Below are positions 42,790-51,726 of a stretch of 64,000 nt of DNA, in pieces. The stretch covers positions 1-64,000 of the forward strand of contig CACVAU010000063.1 of assembly GCA_902727915.1 (NCBI GenBank), read 5' to 3'. Each line of letters opens with the position of its first letter. Position 1 is the stretch's first letter. This stretch comes from an uncultured Sulfurovum sp. (GTDB lineage Bacteria > Campylobacterota > Campylobacteria > Campylobacterales > Sulfurovaceae). Made by a program: the position numbers and the translations under genes. Under the pieces are notes generated by a model. It ran no database searches. It was not told the DNA's origin and worked only from the letters and a program-made list of their open reading frames with translations.

Positions 42790-42835
42790 ATTTAGCAATT
42801 ATTTGTTTTAAGACGATAAAATAAGAGATTATAAA
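42790..42835 (+). promoter_or_regulatory. Promoter with degenerate TTTACCAA repeat (site 4)
   Basis: ATTTAGCAATTATTTGTTTT (42790-42809) ends 20 nt before TATAAA at 42830-42835. Weaker match than the others; upstream of the SDR gene. Confidence 0.4.
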
Positions 42836-42887
42836 TACTTTATGCTAAATTGATTAGAAGTTTTTTGAAGAGGAACAAACGTAAACA

Positions 42888-44333
42888 ATGAATGATTATA
42901 CACAATATTATGGCTTCTCATCTGAAGAGTGGGATAGCTGTTTAAAGGTCTTAAATCAACTTAAAGATAAACCTCTACACAATCCTGATAATAAAATTTT
43001 TGGAACATTAATCACGAAAGTACATAAACAGGCAAAGAAAGCGTTAAAGCATATTGAAGTTGAGGTTCAAGAGAAAACAGAGGAAAGTAAAAAAGAGAAA
43101 AGTAAAAAAGAGCCAAGAAGAAAGTCACGACGACAGATTCATAAAGCTTTTGATTTGAATTTGGTTAAGGCTTCGACCATTGTTTCCAATGCTTTTTCTA
43201 AAACTTCATTTTTTAGCCATGACCCTACTGTTTTAACAACTTTTACGACCTTGAAAAGCTCTAAAAAGTGTTATTGCTGTGATGCTACCTACTATGAAAT
43301 ACACTCTTTTTATCATAAACTTTGTCCGTCTTGTGCGACAAAAAATTATGCACATAGGACGTTGGAACTTGATTTAAAAGGTCGGCATATCATCTTAACA
43401 GGAGGCAGAGTAAAAATAGGGTATGCCTTGGCATTGAAATTTTTACGAAGTGGTGCAAATCTTACACTAACCAGTCGTTTTCCTGCACTAAATTTAAAGC
43501 AATTAGAACAAGAACATGATTATGAAGATTGGAAACATAGAGTCACTGTTTATGGTTTAGACTTACGTAATATTAGAGCTGTAGAAAAGTTTATAGATTT
43601 TTACAAGAAAAATAATGACTCTTTAGATATTTTGGTTAACAATGCTGCCCAAACAATAAGTTATACAGAGGAGTATTATCAGCCCCTTATCGCGAAAGAA
43701 CAAAAGTTTTTAATGGCGTTTAATGAGGAACAGAGACTTATTGCGAATATGACGGCTATGACAGATCAAGTACAAACATTTAACTGTCTTGAACCAACAG
43801 CACAAGAGTGTGAAGTAAATCGTTTTGGTCAACCCATAGATTTTAGGGACAAAAATAGTTGGAATAGTACTTTAACGGAAGTTTCTACCCATGAACTTTT
43901 AGAGGTTAACCTCATTAATCACATTTCACCTTATCTACTTATTAAAGCGTTTACTCCTTTATTAAAAGCTTCACCATTTGATGAAAAATTCATTATAAAT
44001 GTAAGTTCTTCAGAGGGGCAGTTTTCTTATGCTAATAAAACAATGTATCATCCACATACCAACATGACAAAATCAGCTCTTAATATGTTGACACGTACAT
44101 CAGCTTTAGAATACAGTCACGATAACATTTATATGAACAGTGTTGATGTAGGGTGGATTTCAACAGGAGCCATTGAGTCTAAACGTCAAAAACTATTTGA
44201 ACAAGGTTCAGTGCCTCCATTAGATTCGGTTGATGGTATGGCAAGGGTTATTCATCCTATTTATGAAGCTTTGGAGAAGAAACAGTTTACTTTTGGTAAA
44301 CTACTTAAAGATTTTAAAGTGGTTGAATGGTAG
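42888..44333 (+). CDS. Zinc-ribbon SDR-family protein
   Basis: 481 residues. The N-terminal 125 residues are helical and basic, followed by a zinc ribbon (CYCCDATYYEIHSF...LCPSCA). An SDR Rossmann domain follows (about 155-480) with TGGRVKIG and NNAAQ. The usual YxxxK active site is missing: the segment reads YHPHTNMTKSALNML, where the position four before Lys is Thr, so it may be a non-catalytic or altered SDR. A roughly 60-residue insert follows NNAAQ. No pathway is known; it sits between a predicted RNase and two tRNA-like genes. Confidence 0.75.
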   Translation: MNDYTQYYGFSSEEWDSCLKVLNQLKDKPLHNPDNKIFGTLITKVHKQAKKALKHIEVEVQEKTEESKKEKSKKEPRRKSRRQIHKAFDLNLVKASTIVSNAFSKTSFFSHDPTVLTTFTTLKSSKKCYCCDATYYEIHSFYHKLCPSCATKNYAHRTLELDLKGRHIILTGGRVKIGYALALKFLRSGANLTLTSRFPALNLKQLEQEHDYEDWKHRVTVYGLDLRNIRAVEKFIDFYKKNNDSLDILVNNAAQTISYTEEYYQPLIAKEQKFLMAFNEEQRLIANMTAMTDQVQTFNCLEPTAQECEVNRFGQPIDFRDKNSWNSTLTEVSTHELLEVNLINHISPYLLIKAFTPLLKASPFDEKFIINVSSSEGQFSYANKTMYHPHTNMTKSALNMLTRTSALEYSHDNIYMNSVDVGWISTGAIESKRQKLFEQGSVPPLDSVDGMARVIHPIYEALEKKQFTFGKLLKDFKVVEW

Positions 44334-44346
44334 CCACTTTTTATTT

Positions 44347-44415
44347 GGGTTGCTAGATAAATGGAATATCATCTTCTTAGCAGAAGAAGTTGTAGGTTCA
44401 AATCCTATAAAACCC
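44347..44415 (+). tRNA. tRNA-like gene 1 (probably pseudo-tRNA)
   Basis: Normal order: acceptor GGGTTGC/AAAACCC (5 of 7 pairs), TA, D-arm GAT-AAATGGAAT-ATC, anticodon arm TCTTC-TTAGCA-GAAGA with a 6-nt loop, AGTT, T-arm GTAGG-TTCAAAT-CCTAT, with a discriminator A. The short anticodon loop makes it unlikely to act as a normal tRNA. Confidence 0.5.
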
Positions 44416-44421
44416 ACTACT

Positions 44422-44498
44422 TATAAGTCATTGGAGAAATAGGAATCTCGATGGAACTCAAATCCAAGGTTACAGGTTCGACTCCTGTATGGCTTATA
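44422..44498 (+). tRNA. tRNA-like gene 2 with UCA anticodon
   Basis: A good cloverleaf: acceptor AAGTCAT/ATGGCTT (7 bp with one G-T, extendable to 10), D-arm GAGA-AATAGGAA-TCTC with A14, G18 and G19, anticodon arm ATGGA-ACTCAAA-TCCAA (4 of 5 pairs), 4-nt variable loop, T-arm ACAGG-TTCGACT-CCTGT. Position 33 is C instead of the universal U, and the triplet at 34-36 is UCA, which would read UGA. It is too short for tRNA-Sec. Probably a tRNA mimic or pseudogene. Confidence 0.5.
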
Positions 44499-44530
44499 TC
44501 TTTTAAACTTCTATTAACAAATTTTCAAAA

Positions 44531-44577
44531 ATTGACCAACTATTTACCAATTATTTATCCTATAAAATACTTAAAAT
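44531..44577 (+). promoter_or_regulatory. Promoter with TTTACCAA direct repeat (site 5)
   Basis: ATTGACCAACTATTTACCAA (44531-44550), followed after 21 nt by TAAAAT at 44572-44577. Upstream of the radical SAM gene. Confidence 0.55.
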
Positions 44578-44612
44578 ATTATAAAATATAGTATTTAATT
44601 TAAAGGTGAACA

Positions 44613-45956
44613 ATGAGCCAAAACTATTATCATGTAACCCTCGCGTCAAATTTTATAAAAGGTTTTGACAAATATAAAAAAAGATACTCAAAAGTCAATT
44701 TAAAAGCTTCTACTTTTCCTGAACAGTTTTTTGTTTTGAAAAGAAATGAGTTAAGTATTGGTATTGATAAAGCAACGAAGTTACTTAATAAGTTGGGAAA
44801 TAGAGAAGATTTTTTAATTGTATTGGTCACAAATATTGGGGACTTAGAAACTTATAATGACCATGAAACAGGTTTAGCACAGTATCTAAAACAGAACTAT
44901 ATTGACTTGTTAGCTGTTTATACTTTAGATAGGGAAAAGAGTTTCATACCCATGCGTATTGAAGAGCTTACAGCCAAATCATTTGAACTTAATTTTGATT
45001 TAGAGAAGAATTATGAGACTATTCGACCACGTAGTATCTCTATTTTACCTGTTAAGAGTGGTTGTCAGGCGAAGTGTGACTTTTGTTTTTCAACGTATTC
45101 TGTTTCAGAAGACTTAGAAAAAGGTCTTTTAGAAAATAATAGTATCGAAAGGTATTTGAAATTAGCCAAAGAGAAAGGAGCGAGTAGGGCTGTGATTACA
45201 GGAGGTGGTGAACCCACTCTTATTGCAGAACACAAACTTTTGGACATGGTAAAAACTTCTGCTCTGTATTTTCCCCATAAAGTTGTACTCATAAGCAATG
45301 CACATACCTATGCCATAGAAGCGTCGAATGAAATAGTTAAAAAAATTCAAGCCTTAAAAGAACATGGTTTGACCGATTTGTCGATTTCTAGGCATCATTA
45401 TGATGATGTGAGAAATGAAGCCATTATGAAACTTCATACACCCATTGAAAATATTTTAGAACTTAAAAAATCTGGCTTGATTACGTTAAATATTCGGCTG
45501 ATTGCTGTGTTACAGAAAGGAGCGATTGACTCGAAAGAAGAGATAAAAAACTATTTGGATTGGGCTGGTTCTTTTGGTGTTGAGCAGATTTGTTTTAAAG
45601 AGCTTTATGTCTCTACCTCAAGTGAGTCGTACTATCATGAATTTGAGGCAAATGAATTTTCTTACTCACGTCAAGTACCCTTAGCCTTGGTTTTAGAGTT
45701 TTGTCATGAACATGGTTTTAAAAAGGTGAGTGAACTCCCTTGGGGTGCGCCTGTTTATGAAGGTAAATTTAATGGTAACTATTTTAGTATTGCTGCCTAT
45801 ACAGAACCCTCACTTTATTGGGAGTTGGTAAATGGTTTAAGTAGAAGCTGGAATCTTATGAGTAATGGAGACTGTTTGGCTTCATTGGAAGATAAACATA
45901 GTTTCGTTGAAGCCCAAGATATTGAAGCTCAAGATGAGGTAGCCAATGAACTTTAA
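44613..45956 (+). CDS. Radical SAM protein of unknown function
   Basis: 447 residues. A CxxxCxxC motif at Cys151-Cys155-Cys158 (SGCQAKCDFCFSTYS) binds a [4Fe-4S] cluster, and VITGGGEPTL is the GGE motif that binds SAM. The N-terminal 140 residues are distinct from well-known families. It overlaps the PLP enzyme gene by 11 bp, so the two probably act in one pathway. The adjacency to tRNA-like genes and an RNase suggests an RNA or nucleotide substrate, but this is inference. Confidence 0.8.
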   Translation: MSQNYYHVTLASNFIKGFDKYKKRYSKVNLKASTFPEQFFVLKRNELSIGIDKATKLLNKLGNREDFLIVLVTNIGDLETYNDHETGLAQYLKQNYIDLLAVYTLDREKSFIPMRIEELTAKSFELNFDLEKNYETIRPRSISILPVKSGCQAKCDFCFSTYSVSEDLEKGLLENNSIERYLKLAKEKGASRAVITGGGEPTLIAEHKLLDMVKTSALYFPHKVVLISNAHTYAIEASNEIVKKIQALKEHGLTDLSISRHHYDDVRNEAIMKLHTPIENILELKKSGLITLNIRLIAVLQKGAIDSKEEIKNYLDWAGSFGVEQICFKELYVSTSSESYYHEFEANEFSYSRQVPLALVLEFCHEHGFKKVSELPWGAPVYEGKFNGNYFSIAAYTEPSLYWELVNGLSRSWNLMSNGDCLASLEDKHSFVEAQDIEAQDEVANEL

Positions 45957-46908
45957 GGCGTATAAACTATGGCAAAAAGAGTATTTACAAAATAATCCTG
46001 ATGTGTTTAGGGCAGATTGTTTAAATCCTTTTATTTCAATGAAGTATCTTATCGAGGATGTTGAATATAAAAGTCAAGATATTAGTCAGTTAACACTGTA
46101 TAGAAAATGGAAAATGGTTGAGGGTATTGAGATTCCCTCTGAGAACTTAGTACTTACGCGAGGTGTTAGGCATTCACTTTCTAAACTTTTTAACCTGTTT
46201 TCTGCTGAAACAATTTATGTGCCTGAGGATGTTTATCCACGTTATTTTGAGTTAGCAAAAAAGAATCGTGTTAAAACTTTTGTGACTTATCCTAGAGTAG
46301 ATTGGAAAACTTTAGAGAAAGTAGACAATGCCGTTGTGTTACTGACCATTCCTTTTACTCCTATGGGTAAGGTTTTGGATGATGAGATTATTAGTAAAAT
46401 TCAGGGTTTGTTAAAACATAACAATAAGGTGATTATAGACAGTGTCTATGACTACAATTTAAGGGAGAATTTTCAAAAACTAGAAGTATTATTTAACGCT
46501 GGTACTGTTTTTTGGTTACATTCTTTGTCGAAAACTTATTTGTCGCCTGAAGTGTTAGGGATAGTGTATTGTTCTTTTCCTACTTATCCATCTTATCTTG
46601 AAGAGGCATTTGACAATTATGAAATTAAGGATGAGGTTTCTTATAACAATGCTTATGATATTTTAGATCAAGTGCCAAATTTTCCAAATCTTCAACAAAA
46701 GGAATTTCATAAAGGGTTCAAACATTTAACAGCAGAAACAGATTTGGATGTTTCTAAGAGTAAAATAGCTTATTTCTCTGTCATAGAAGCACCTTTTGAA
46801 GATTTATTAAAACATAATATTTTGGGTATACCAGCTTCAGCCTTTGGAAGTCAAAATAAAAACTTGACTATTGTTAGTGCTTTGTTTTATTTAAATGACT
46901 TAGTCTAA
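45946..46908 (+). CDS. PLP-dependent aminotransferase class I/II-like enzyme
   Basis: 320 residues, rather short for the family. PLP lysine in WLHSLSKTYLSPE; a conserved Asp-containing strand VIIDSVYDYN precedes it. Partner of the radical SAM enzyme by overlap. Substrate unknown. The small size and missing C-terminal part suggest an unusual member. Confidence 0.75.
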   Translation: MNFKAYKLWQKEYLQNNPDVFRADCLNPFISMKYLIEDVEYKSQDISQLTLYRKWKMVEGIEIPSENLVLTRGVRHSLSKLFNLFSAETIYVPEDVYPRYFELAKKNRVKTFVTYPRVDWKTLEKVDNAVVLLTIPFTPMGKVLDDEIISKIQGLLKHNNKVIIDSVYDYNLRENFQKLEVLFNAGTVFWLHSLSKTYLSPEVLGIVYCSFPTYPSYLEEAFDNYEIKDEVSYNNAYDILDQVPNFPNLQQKEFHKGFKHLTAETDLDVSKSKIAYFSVIEAPFEDLLKHNILGIPASAFGSQNKNLTIVSALFYLNDLV

Positions 46909-46953
46909 ATTTACCAATGATTTACAGATTTTTAGTGAAGTTTTCATTATAAT
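46909..46953 (+). promoter_or_regulatory. Promoter with TTTACCAA direct repeat (site 6)
   Basis: ATTTACCAATGATTTACAGA (46909-46928) ends 19 nt before TATAAT at 46948-46953; it starts right after the stop of the PLP gene and precedes the secreted protein gene. Confidence 0.6.
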
Positions 46954-46990
46954 GGTAGCTTGAATTTAAAATTAACATAAGGATATAAAG

Positions 46991-47710
46991 ATGAAAAAAA
47001 TCTTTAAATATTTACTCGTAACCATTATGGTTTTAAACACAGCTGTTGTAGCCAAAGAGACTACAAATGACTTAGCAGGTTTAGAAAAAACATTTAAACT
47101 TTATAAACAGCATAACTTAGAGGGGAATTTAGAAAAGACCATTGATTATCTTTATCCTGCCATATTTGAACTGACTCCTAAAAAGAGCCTTGTTGAAAGT
47201 TTTAAGATGATTAAAGAGATGGGTAAAATGCCTAAGGTGAATGCGATTAATGAAAAGATTAGGACACCATTAAAAACTTATAAACAAGGATCTTATACAG
47301 TTATTGCATATACAACAGACATGACAATGAATATTATGCCTCCTGTTAAAAAAGAAAATAAAGAAGAATATGAAAAAGTGCAAAAAATGCTCAATAATCC
47401 AGAAGAGTTAGAATCATATAAGTCATTTATGATACAAATGTTAAAGACTCAAATGGGAAAAGATGCCGAAATTAGTACGAAAAAAGAGAGTATGATTATT
47501 GAGATTAGCAAGGCTAGTAAAATAATTGCCATTAATGAAAATAAAAGTGGATGGAAGTTTATTGAACCTGAACCACTTATGTTAGAGCATTTAAAAAAGC
47601 TTTTACCTCAAGAGATTGTTAGTAATGAAAAAGAAATTTTTGAGGTGGAAGTAGTTAGTGCAGAAGCGCAAATGGCAGCAATGATGGAGATGATGAAAGC
47701 CAATAAATAA
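46991..47710 (+). CDS. Secreted protein of unknown function
   Basis: 239 residues with a signal peptide (YLLVTIMVLNTAVVAK) and a mainly helical/mixed mature domain (EKTFKLYKQHNLEGNLEKTIDYLYP), ending in a Met-rich helix (AEAQMAAMMEMMKANK). No family recognised. The promoter has the TTTACCAA-type repeat. Confidence 0.65.
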   Translation: MKKIFKYLLVTIMVLNTAVVAKETTNDLAGLEKTFKLYKQHNLEGNLEKTIDYLYPAIFELTPKKSLVESFKMIKEMGKMPKVNAINEKIRTPLKTYKQGSYTVIAYTTDMTMNIMPPVKKENKEEYEKVQKMLNNPEELESYKSFMIQMLKTQMGKDAEISTKKESMIIEISKASKIIAINENKSGWKFIEPEPLMLEHLKKLLPQEIVSNEKEIFEVEVVSAEAQMAAMMEMMKANK

Positions 47711-47735
47711 TTTAAAGAACTTTTAAGGAGATTAA

Positions 47736-48608
47736 ATGAAAAAAATAGTCTATTTTGTATTATTCATGTTAACATGGACAAGTGCTACTGTTATTGAGTT
47801 ATCAGATAGTAATTATAAAGAAAAAATAAAAGAGCATTCTCAAATTCTTCTTTTATTTTCAGCTCCTTGGTGTGGCGCTTGTAAAAATATGCAACCAATT
47901 TATCAAAAAGCTTCTTCTGACAATCAAAGTATCGTTTTTGCAGAGATTAATACTGATGACAATCAAGAAGTGAGTGCTTCTTATGAGATTAATAGTTTAC
48001 CAACTTTAGTCATGTTAGAAAATGGTAAAGAGTTAAGACGAACTGTAGGTTCTCTTGAGATGAATGAACTTAATCTTTTTGTATCTCCCCAAAAAATGGT
48101 GAATGCTTATGTAGAAAAATGTGATGCTGGTGATGCTGAAGCATGTTTAGCCATAGGACAACATTATGAAGAGGGGGAACTGTTGGGTAAAGACTATGTC
48201 AAAGCGTTAAAGTTTTATGAACAGTCATGTGCATTAAAAAATGCAGAAGGCTGTATGTATTTGGCGTATATGTATGATGAACCTATAGGGGTAAAACAAA
48301 ATTATAAAAAAGCCATTAAGTACTATACCCAAGGTTGTGATGGTAGTAATATGGTAGCATGTAGATTTTTGGGTTATCTGTATGATGAAGGTTTAGGTAC
48401 TCAGAAAAATTATAAAAAAGCGCATGAACTATACATAAAAGCTTGTAATCATGAAGATGAGTACGCTTGTAATAATTTAGGTTTTATGTATAGTGAGGGT
48501 AATGGTGTTGCTAAAGATTTAAAAAAAGCCTTAGCTTTTTATACTTTATCTTGTAAATTTGGTCACAATCCTGCCTGTAAAGAGAGTGTTAACTTAAAAA
48601 ATAAGTAA
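47736..48608 (+). CDS. Periplasmic thioredoxin-like protein with Sel1 repeats
   Basis: 290 residues. Signal peptide (IVYFVLFMLTWTSA), a thioredoxin domain (about 20-120) with the active site WCGAC, then Sel1/TPR-like repeats with paired cysteines (GDAEACLAIGQHYEEGE; NAEGCMYLAYMYDE; NMVACRFLGYLYDEG; DEYACNNLGFMYSEG), like Helicobacter cysteine-rich proteins. It may be a disulfide or redox enzyme fused to its own cysteine-rich partner. It lies 26 bp after the preceding gene, so could be cotranscribed. Confidence 0.85.
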   Translation: MKKIVYFVLFMLTWTSATVIELSDSNYKEKIKEHSQILLLFSAPWCGACKNMQPIYQKASSDNQSIVFAEINTDDNQEVSASYEINSLPTLVMLENGKELRRTVGSLEMNELNLFVSPQKMVNAYVEKCDAGDAEACLAIGQHYEEGELLGKDYVKALKFYEQSCALKNAEGCMYLAYMYDEPIGVKQNYKKAIKYYTQGCDGSNMVACRFLGYLYDEGLGTQKNYKKAHELYIKACNHEDEYACNNLGFMYSEGNGVAKDLKKALAFYTLSCKFGHNPACKESVNLKNK

Positions 48609-48690
48609 ATAGTAAAAAGTGACAAGCTTCACAATACACTTTAAGAAAGTTCATGATATTATTTTAACCATCATAAATTAAGGAAATATC

Positions 48691-50406
48691 ATGACAACTA
48701 CCCAAGGGCTTTTTAATACTTTTGATAACAATAAACTTTTTTACCGAACTTGGGAACATGAAGTTCCAAGCAATGGGAAAATACTCATACTTCTTCACAG
48801 AGGACATGAACACTCTGCACGTTTAGAGAGCATCGCTTCTCAAAAAGCATTTGAGGGCTATAAGATTTATGCTTATGACAACCGTGGACATGGAGAAACA
48901 GAAGTTGAAGCAACGTATGAGTTTATGAACTTGGTACGTGACTTAGATAGTTTTGTAAAGTTTGTATGTCAAGAAGAAGATAAAAAAGAAGAAAACATTT
49001 TCATTGTCGCTAATTCCGTAGCTGGGGTAGTGGCTTCTACTTGGGTACACGACTACGCACCTAAAATTTCGGGTATGGCACTGGTTGCTCCTGCTTTTAA
49101 AATCAAACTCTATTTTCCATTTGCCAAAGAATTTTTGAAGTTGGCGATTAAAGTGAAACCCAAACTTAATATCAAGTCTTATGTAAAGTCAAAGTTCTTA
49201 ACGCATAATGTTGAAGAGCAAAAGAAATATGATGAAGATGCATTAATTACTCCTAACATTCCTGCAAGACAACTTACCACCCTTTTAGATACAGCTCAAA
49301 GAGTGGTAGAGGATGCTTCACTTATTTCTACTCCAACCTTGGTACTTTCTGCTACAAAAGATTATGTGGTTGACTCAACTGTTCAAGGTGACTTCTATGC
49401 AAATCTTTCATCGAGTAAAAAACATTTTGTAAAGTTAGAAGGCTTTTTTCATGGTGTACTTTATGAAGAGGGGCATCAGGTAGCGATAGATGAGATCGCT
49501 CATTTTATGGAAAGTTGTTTTGAAAGAGAAGTAGCAGTAGATAGAACTAAACACATTGATTTTACGCAAAGAGAGAAAGATAAAATAGCTTATGGTTCAT
49601 TGCCTCTGTGTAAAGAGGTTTTTTATGCAAGTCAACGCTTGTCTATGGATAAATTAGGCTTTCTTTCAAAAGGTATGAGCATAGGGAAAAAGTATGGTTT
49701 TGATTCAGGGGTGACACTTGACCATGTTTATGCCAATAAGCCTGAGGGTAAAACCTTTGTGGGGAAGTTTATAGACAAGAATTATTTGAACTCCATAGGT
49801 TGGCGAGGGATTCGTCAGCGTAAAGTGAATATGATGATTTCGGTTCAGGCTAAAATAGATGCATTAACAGCAGAGGGAAAAGAAGTTGTCATTTTAGACA
49901 TTGCAGGTGGTCCAGCACGTTATTTGGTAGAGGTAGCCAAAGAGAATCCATCGGTTAAGGTACATGTCCGTGATTATCAAGTGCAAAATGTAGAAGAGGG
50001 TCAAGCTTTAGCAAAAGAAATGGAAGTAGAAAATATTTCCTATGAAGTTTGTGATGCATTTGATAAAACTTCTTATGAAGATGTTGGGTTTGAACCAAAC
50101 ATTGTCATAGTTTCTGGGGTATTTGAACTCTTTTCAGACAATGAACGGATAGCCAATGCGATGAGAGGGGTAAGCAAAATTATTCAAAAAGAGGGTTATT
50201 TACTTTATACAGGTCAGCCTTGGCATCCACAGTTAGAACTTATTGCCAATGTTTTGGGAAATCATCAGCAAGAGAAATGGATTATGCGTCGTCGAAGTCA
50301 GTATGAGTTGGACTCACTGTTTGCAGAGCATGGTTTTGAAAAGACTTCGATGTTAATAGATGATTGGGGTATTTTTACGGTCTCTTCAGCACAGCATAAA
50401 GGGTAG
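48691..50406 (+). CDS. Bifunctional alpha/beta hydrolase-methyltransferase (YnbC-like)
   Basis: 571 residues. N-terminal alpha/beta hydrolase (about 1-285: ILLHRGHEHSARLES; VANSVAGVVAS with the nucleophile position Ser; HGVLYE His). The C-terminal part (about 330-570) is a class I SAM-dependent methyltransferase (VVILDIAGGPARYLVEVA). Same domain order as E. coli YnbC. It is followed 4 bp later by a YnbD-like gene, supporting a lipid-related role, perhaps phospholipid remodelling. Confidence 0.85.
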   Translation: MTTTQGLFNTFDNNKLFYRTWEHEVPSNGKILILLHRGHEHSARLESIASQKAFEGYKIYAYDNRGHGETEVEATYEFMNLVRDLDSFVKFVCQEEDKKEENIFIVANSVAGVVASTWVHDYAPKISGMALVAPAFKIKLYFPFAKEFLKLAIKVKPKLNIKSYVKSKFLTHNVEEQKKYDEDALITPNIPARQLTTLLDTAQRVVEDASLISTPTLVLSATKDYVVDSTVQGDFYANLSSSKKHFVKLEGFFHGVLYEEGHQVAIDEIAHFMESCFEREVAVDRTKHIDFTQREKDKIAYGSLPLCKEVFYASQRLSMDKLGFLSKGMSIGKKYGFDSGVTLDHVYANKPEGKTFVGKFIDKNYLNSIGWRGIRQRKVNMMISVQAKIDALTAEGKEVVILDIAGGPARYLVEVAKENPSVKVHVRDYQVQNVEEGQALAKEMEVENISYEVCDAFDKTSYEDVGFEPNIVIVSGVFELFSDNERIANAMRGVSKIIQKEGYLLYTGQPWHPQLELIANVLGNHQQEKWIMRRRSQYELDSLFAEHGFEKTSMLIDDWGIFTVSSAQHKG

Positions 50407-50409
50407 GAA

Positions 50410-51726
50410 ATGTATAAGTTTGAGGTAGCTTTGGATGCAAAAGCAAGTATGAAAGAGCGTTTGGTTTGGATGGTTTATTTGGGCATTATGTTTTTTCTGC
50501 TTTATGGTTCAGCCAATCACTTTGCTTACTTGACAGCTCCTCATCCTGTCATGGTGTTTGATTGGGAACAGCATATACCGTTTATAGAAGCGTCCATTGT
50601 TCCCTATATGGCATCGGATCTTATGTTTGTGTTGGCTTTTTTATTGCTTTATACACGCTTAGAACTTAGGATCTTGGCGTTACGAGTATTTGCTATTGTG
50701 ACAGTTTCAGTAATCTGTTTTGTGTTGTTTCCTTTACAGTTCTCTTTTGAGAAACCAGAGATAGAACAGTTTACTTTTCTTTTTACATTGCTAGAGGCTG
50801 ATTTACCTTTTAACCAAGCACCTTCATTGCATGTGAGTTTTGCGATTGTGCTTTATTTTTCGATGCGAGAGAAGATTGGGTCTAGTTGGCTAAAAGGATT
50901 GTTGGCACTTTGGTTTATGCTGATTATTGTATCGACACTTTTAGTATACCAGCATCATTTTATTGATGTTCCTACAGGAGCCTTGGTAGGTTTTTTAGCT
51001 GTTTATTTTATCAATAAGAAAAAAGAGAATAGGGTTTTAAAAGCTTTTATGACACCTCGAAGTCTAAAGATGGCGTTGTATTATCTTGTGGGTTCCATTG
51101 TTTTTGTACTTTTAGCCTTTAATATTTCGGCTTTTTTTCTCTATGTGGCACTTTCACTTTTTTTGGTGAGTGTTGTTTATGCGTTTGGTTTGCATGGTTG
51201 GTTGATGTCAAGCGCTTTGCCTGAGTATTTTTTGAAGTATGTTATTTTTGCTCCTTATATTTTAGCTAATGGACTTTCATGGCTTTACTATAAACGAAAG
51301 ATACCTTTGATGACAGACGTTAAAGAGAATGTCTATTTTGGACGTTTATACGATGCAGAAGAAGAGAAAATACTAAAAGAGAAAAATATTAAAAACATTA
51401 TAAACCTTGCGACAGAACATTTTTTAGTGAAAGTTTCCAGAGAACCTAGGGTTTACAATTTAGCATTTTTAGATCAAACGATTCCTAATCCAGAACTTCT
51501 GCATCAGGCTGTTTTGTTAATAGAAGAACATAAAAAAGAGGCTGTTTATGTGCATTGTGCTTTGGGTTTGTCACGTTCGGTATTGGTCATTTCAGCTTGG
51601 CTTCTTTATTTAGGGCATAGTAGAGATGAGGTTGAAGAGATGATGAAAAAAATACGTCCAGAGTATGTAAAATCTGCTTATATGGGCATTGCTTTGGATA
51701 TTTATGAGGAGTATAAAAATGCTTAA
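50410..51726 (+). CDS. PAP2 phosphatase fused to dual-specificity phosphatase (YnbD-like)
   Basis: 438 residues. Membrane PAP2 domain (about 1-205) with several helices, NQAPSLHVSFAIVLYFS and YQHHFIDVPTGALVGF (PAP2 motifs). After further membrane helices, the C-terminal dual-specificity phosphatase has VYVHCALGLSRSVLVIS (HCX5R). Same fusion as YnbD. It should act on lipid phosphates and phosphoinositide-type substrates (inferred). Confidence 0.88.
   Translation: MYKFEVALDAKASMKERLVWMVYLGIMFFLLYGSANHFAYLTAPHPVMVFDWEQHIPFIEASIVPYMASDLMFVLAFLLLYTRLELRILALRVFAIVTVSVICFVLFPLQFSFEKPEIEQFTFLFTLLEADLPFNQAPSLHVSFAIVLYFSMREKIGSSWLKGLLALWFMLIIVSTLLVYQHHFIDVPTGALVGFLAVYFINKKKENRVLKAFMTPRSLKMALYYLVGSIVFVLLAFNISAFFLYVALSLFLVSVVYAFGLHGWLMSSALPEYFLKYVIFAPYILANGLSWLYYKRKIPLMTDVKENVYFGRLYDAEEEKILKEKNIKNIINLATEHFLVKVSREPRVYNLAFLDQTIPNPELLHQAVLLIEEHKKEAVYVHCALGLSRSVLVISAWLLYLGHSRDEVEEMMKKIRPEYVKSAYMGIALDIYEEYKNA

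Noticed and set aside
44422..44498. tRNA-Sec
   Set aside because: Has the UCA triplet, but lacks the 8-bp acceptor, long D stem and long variable arm; also C33.
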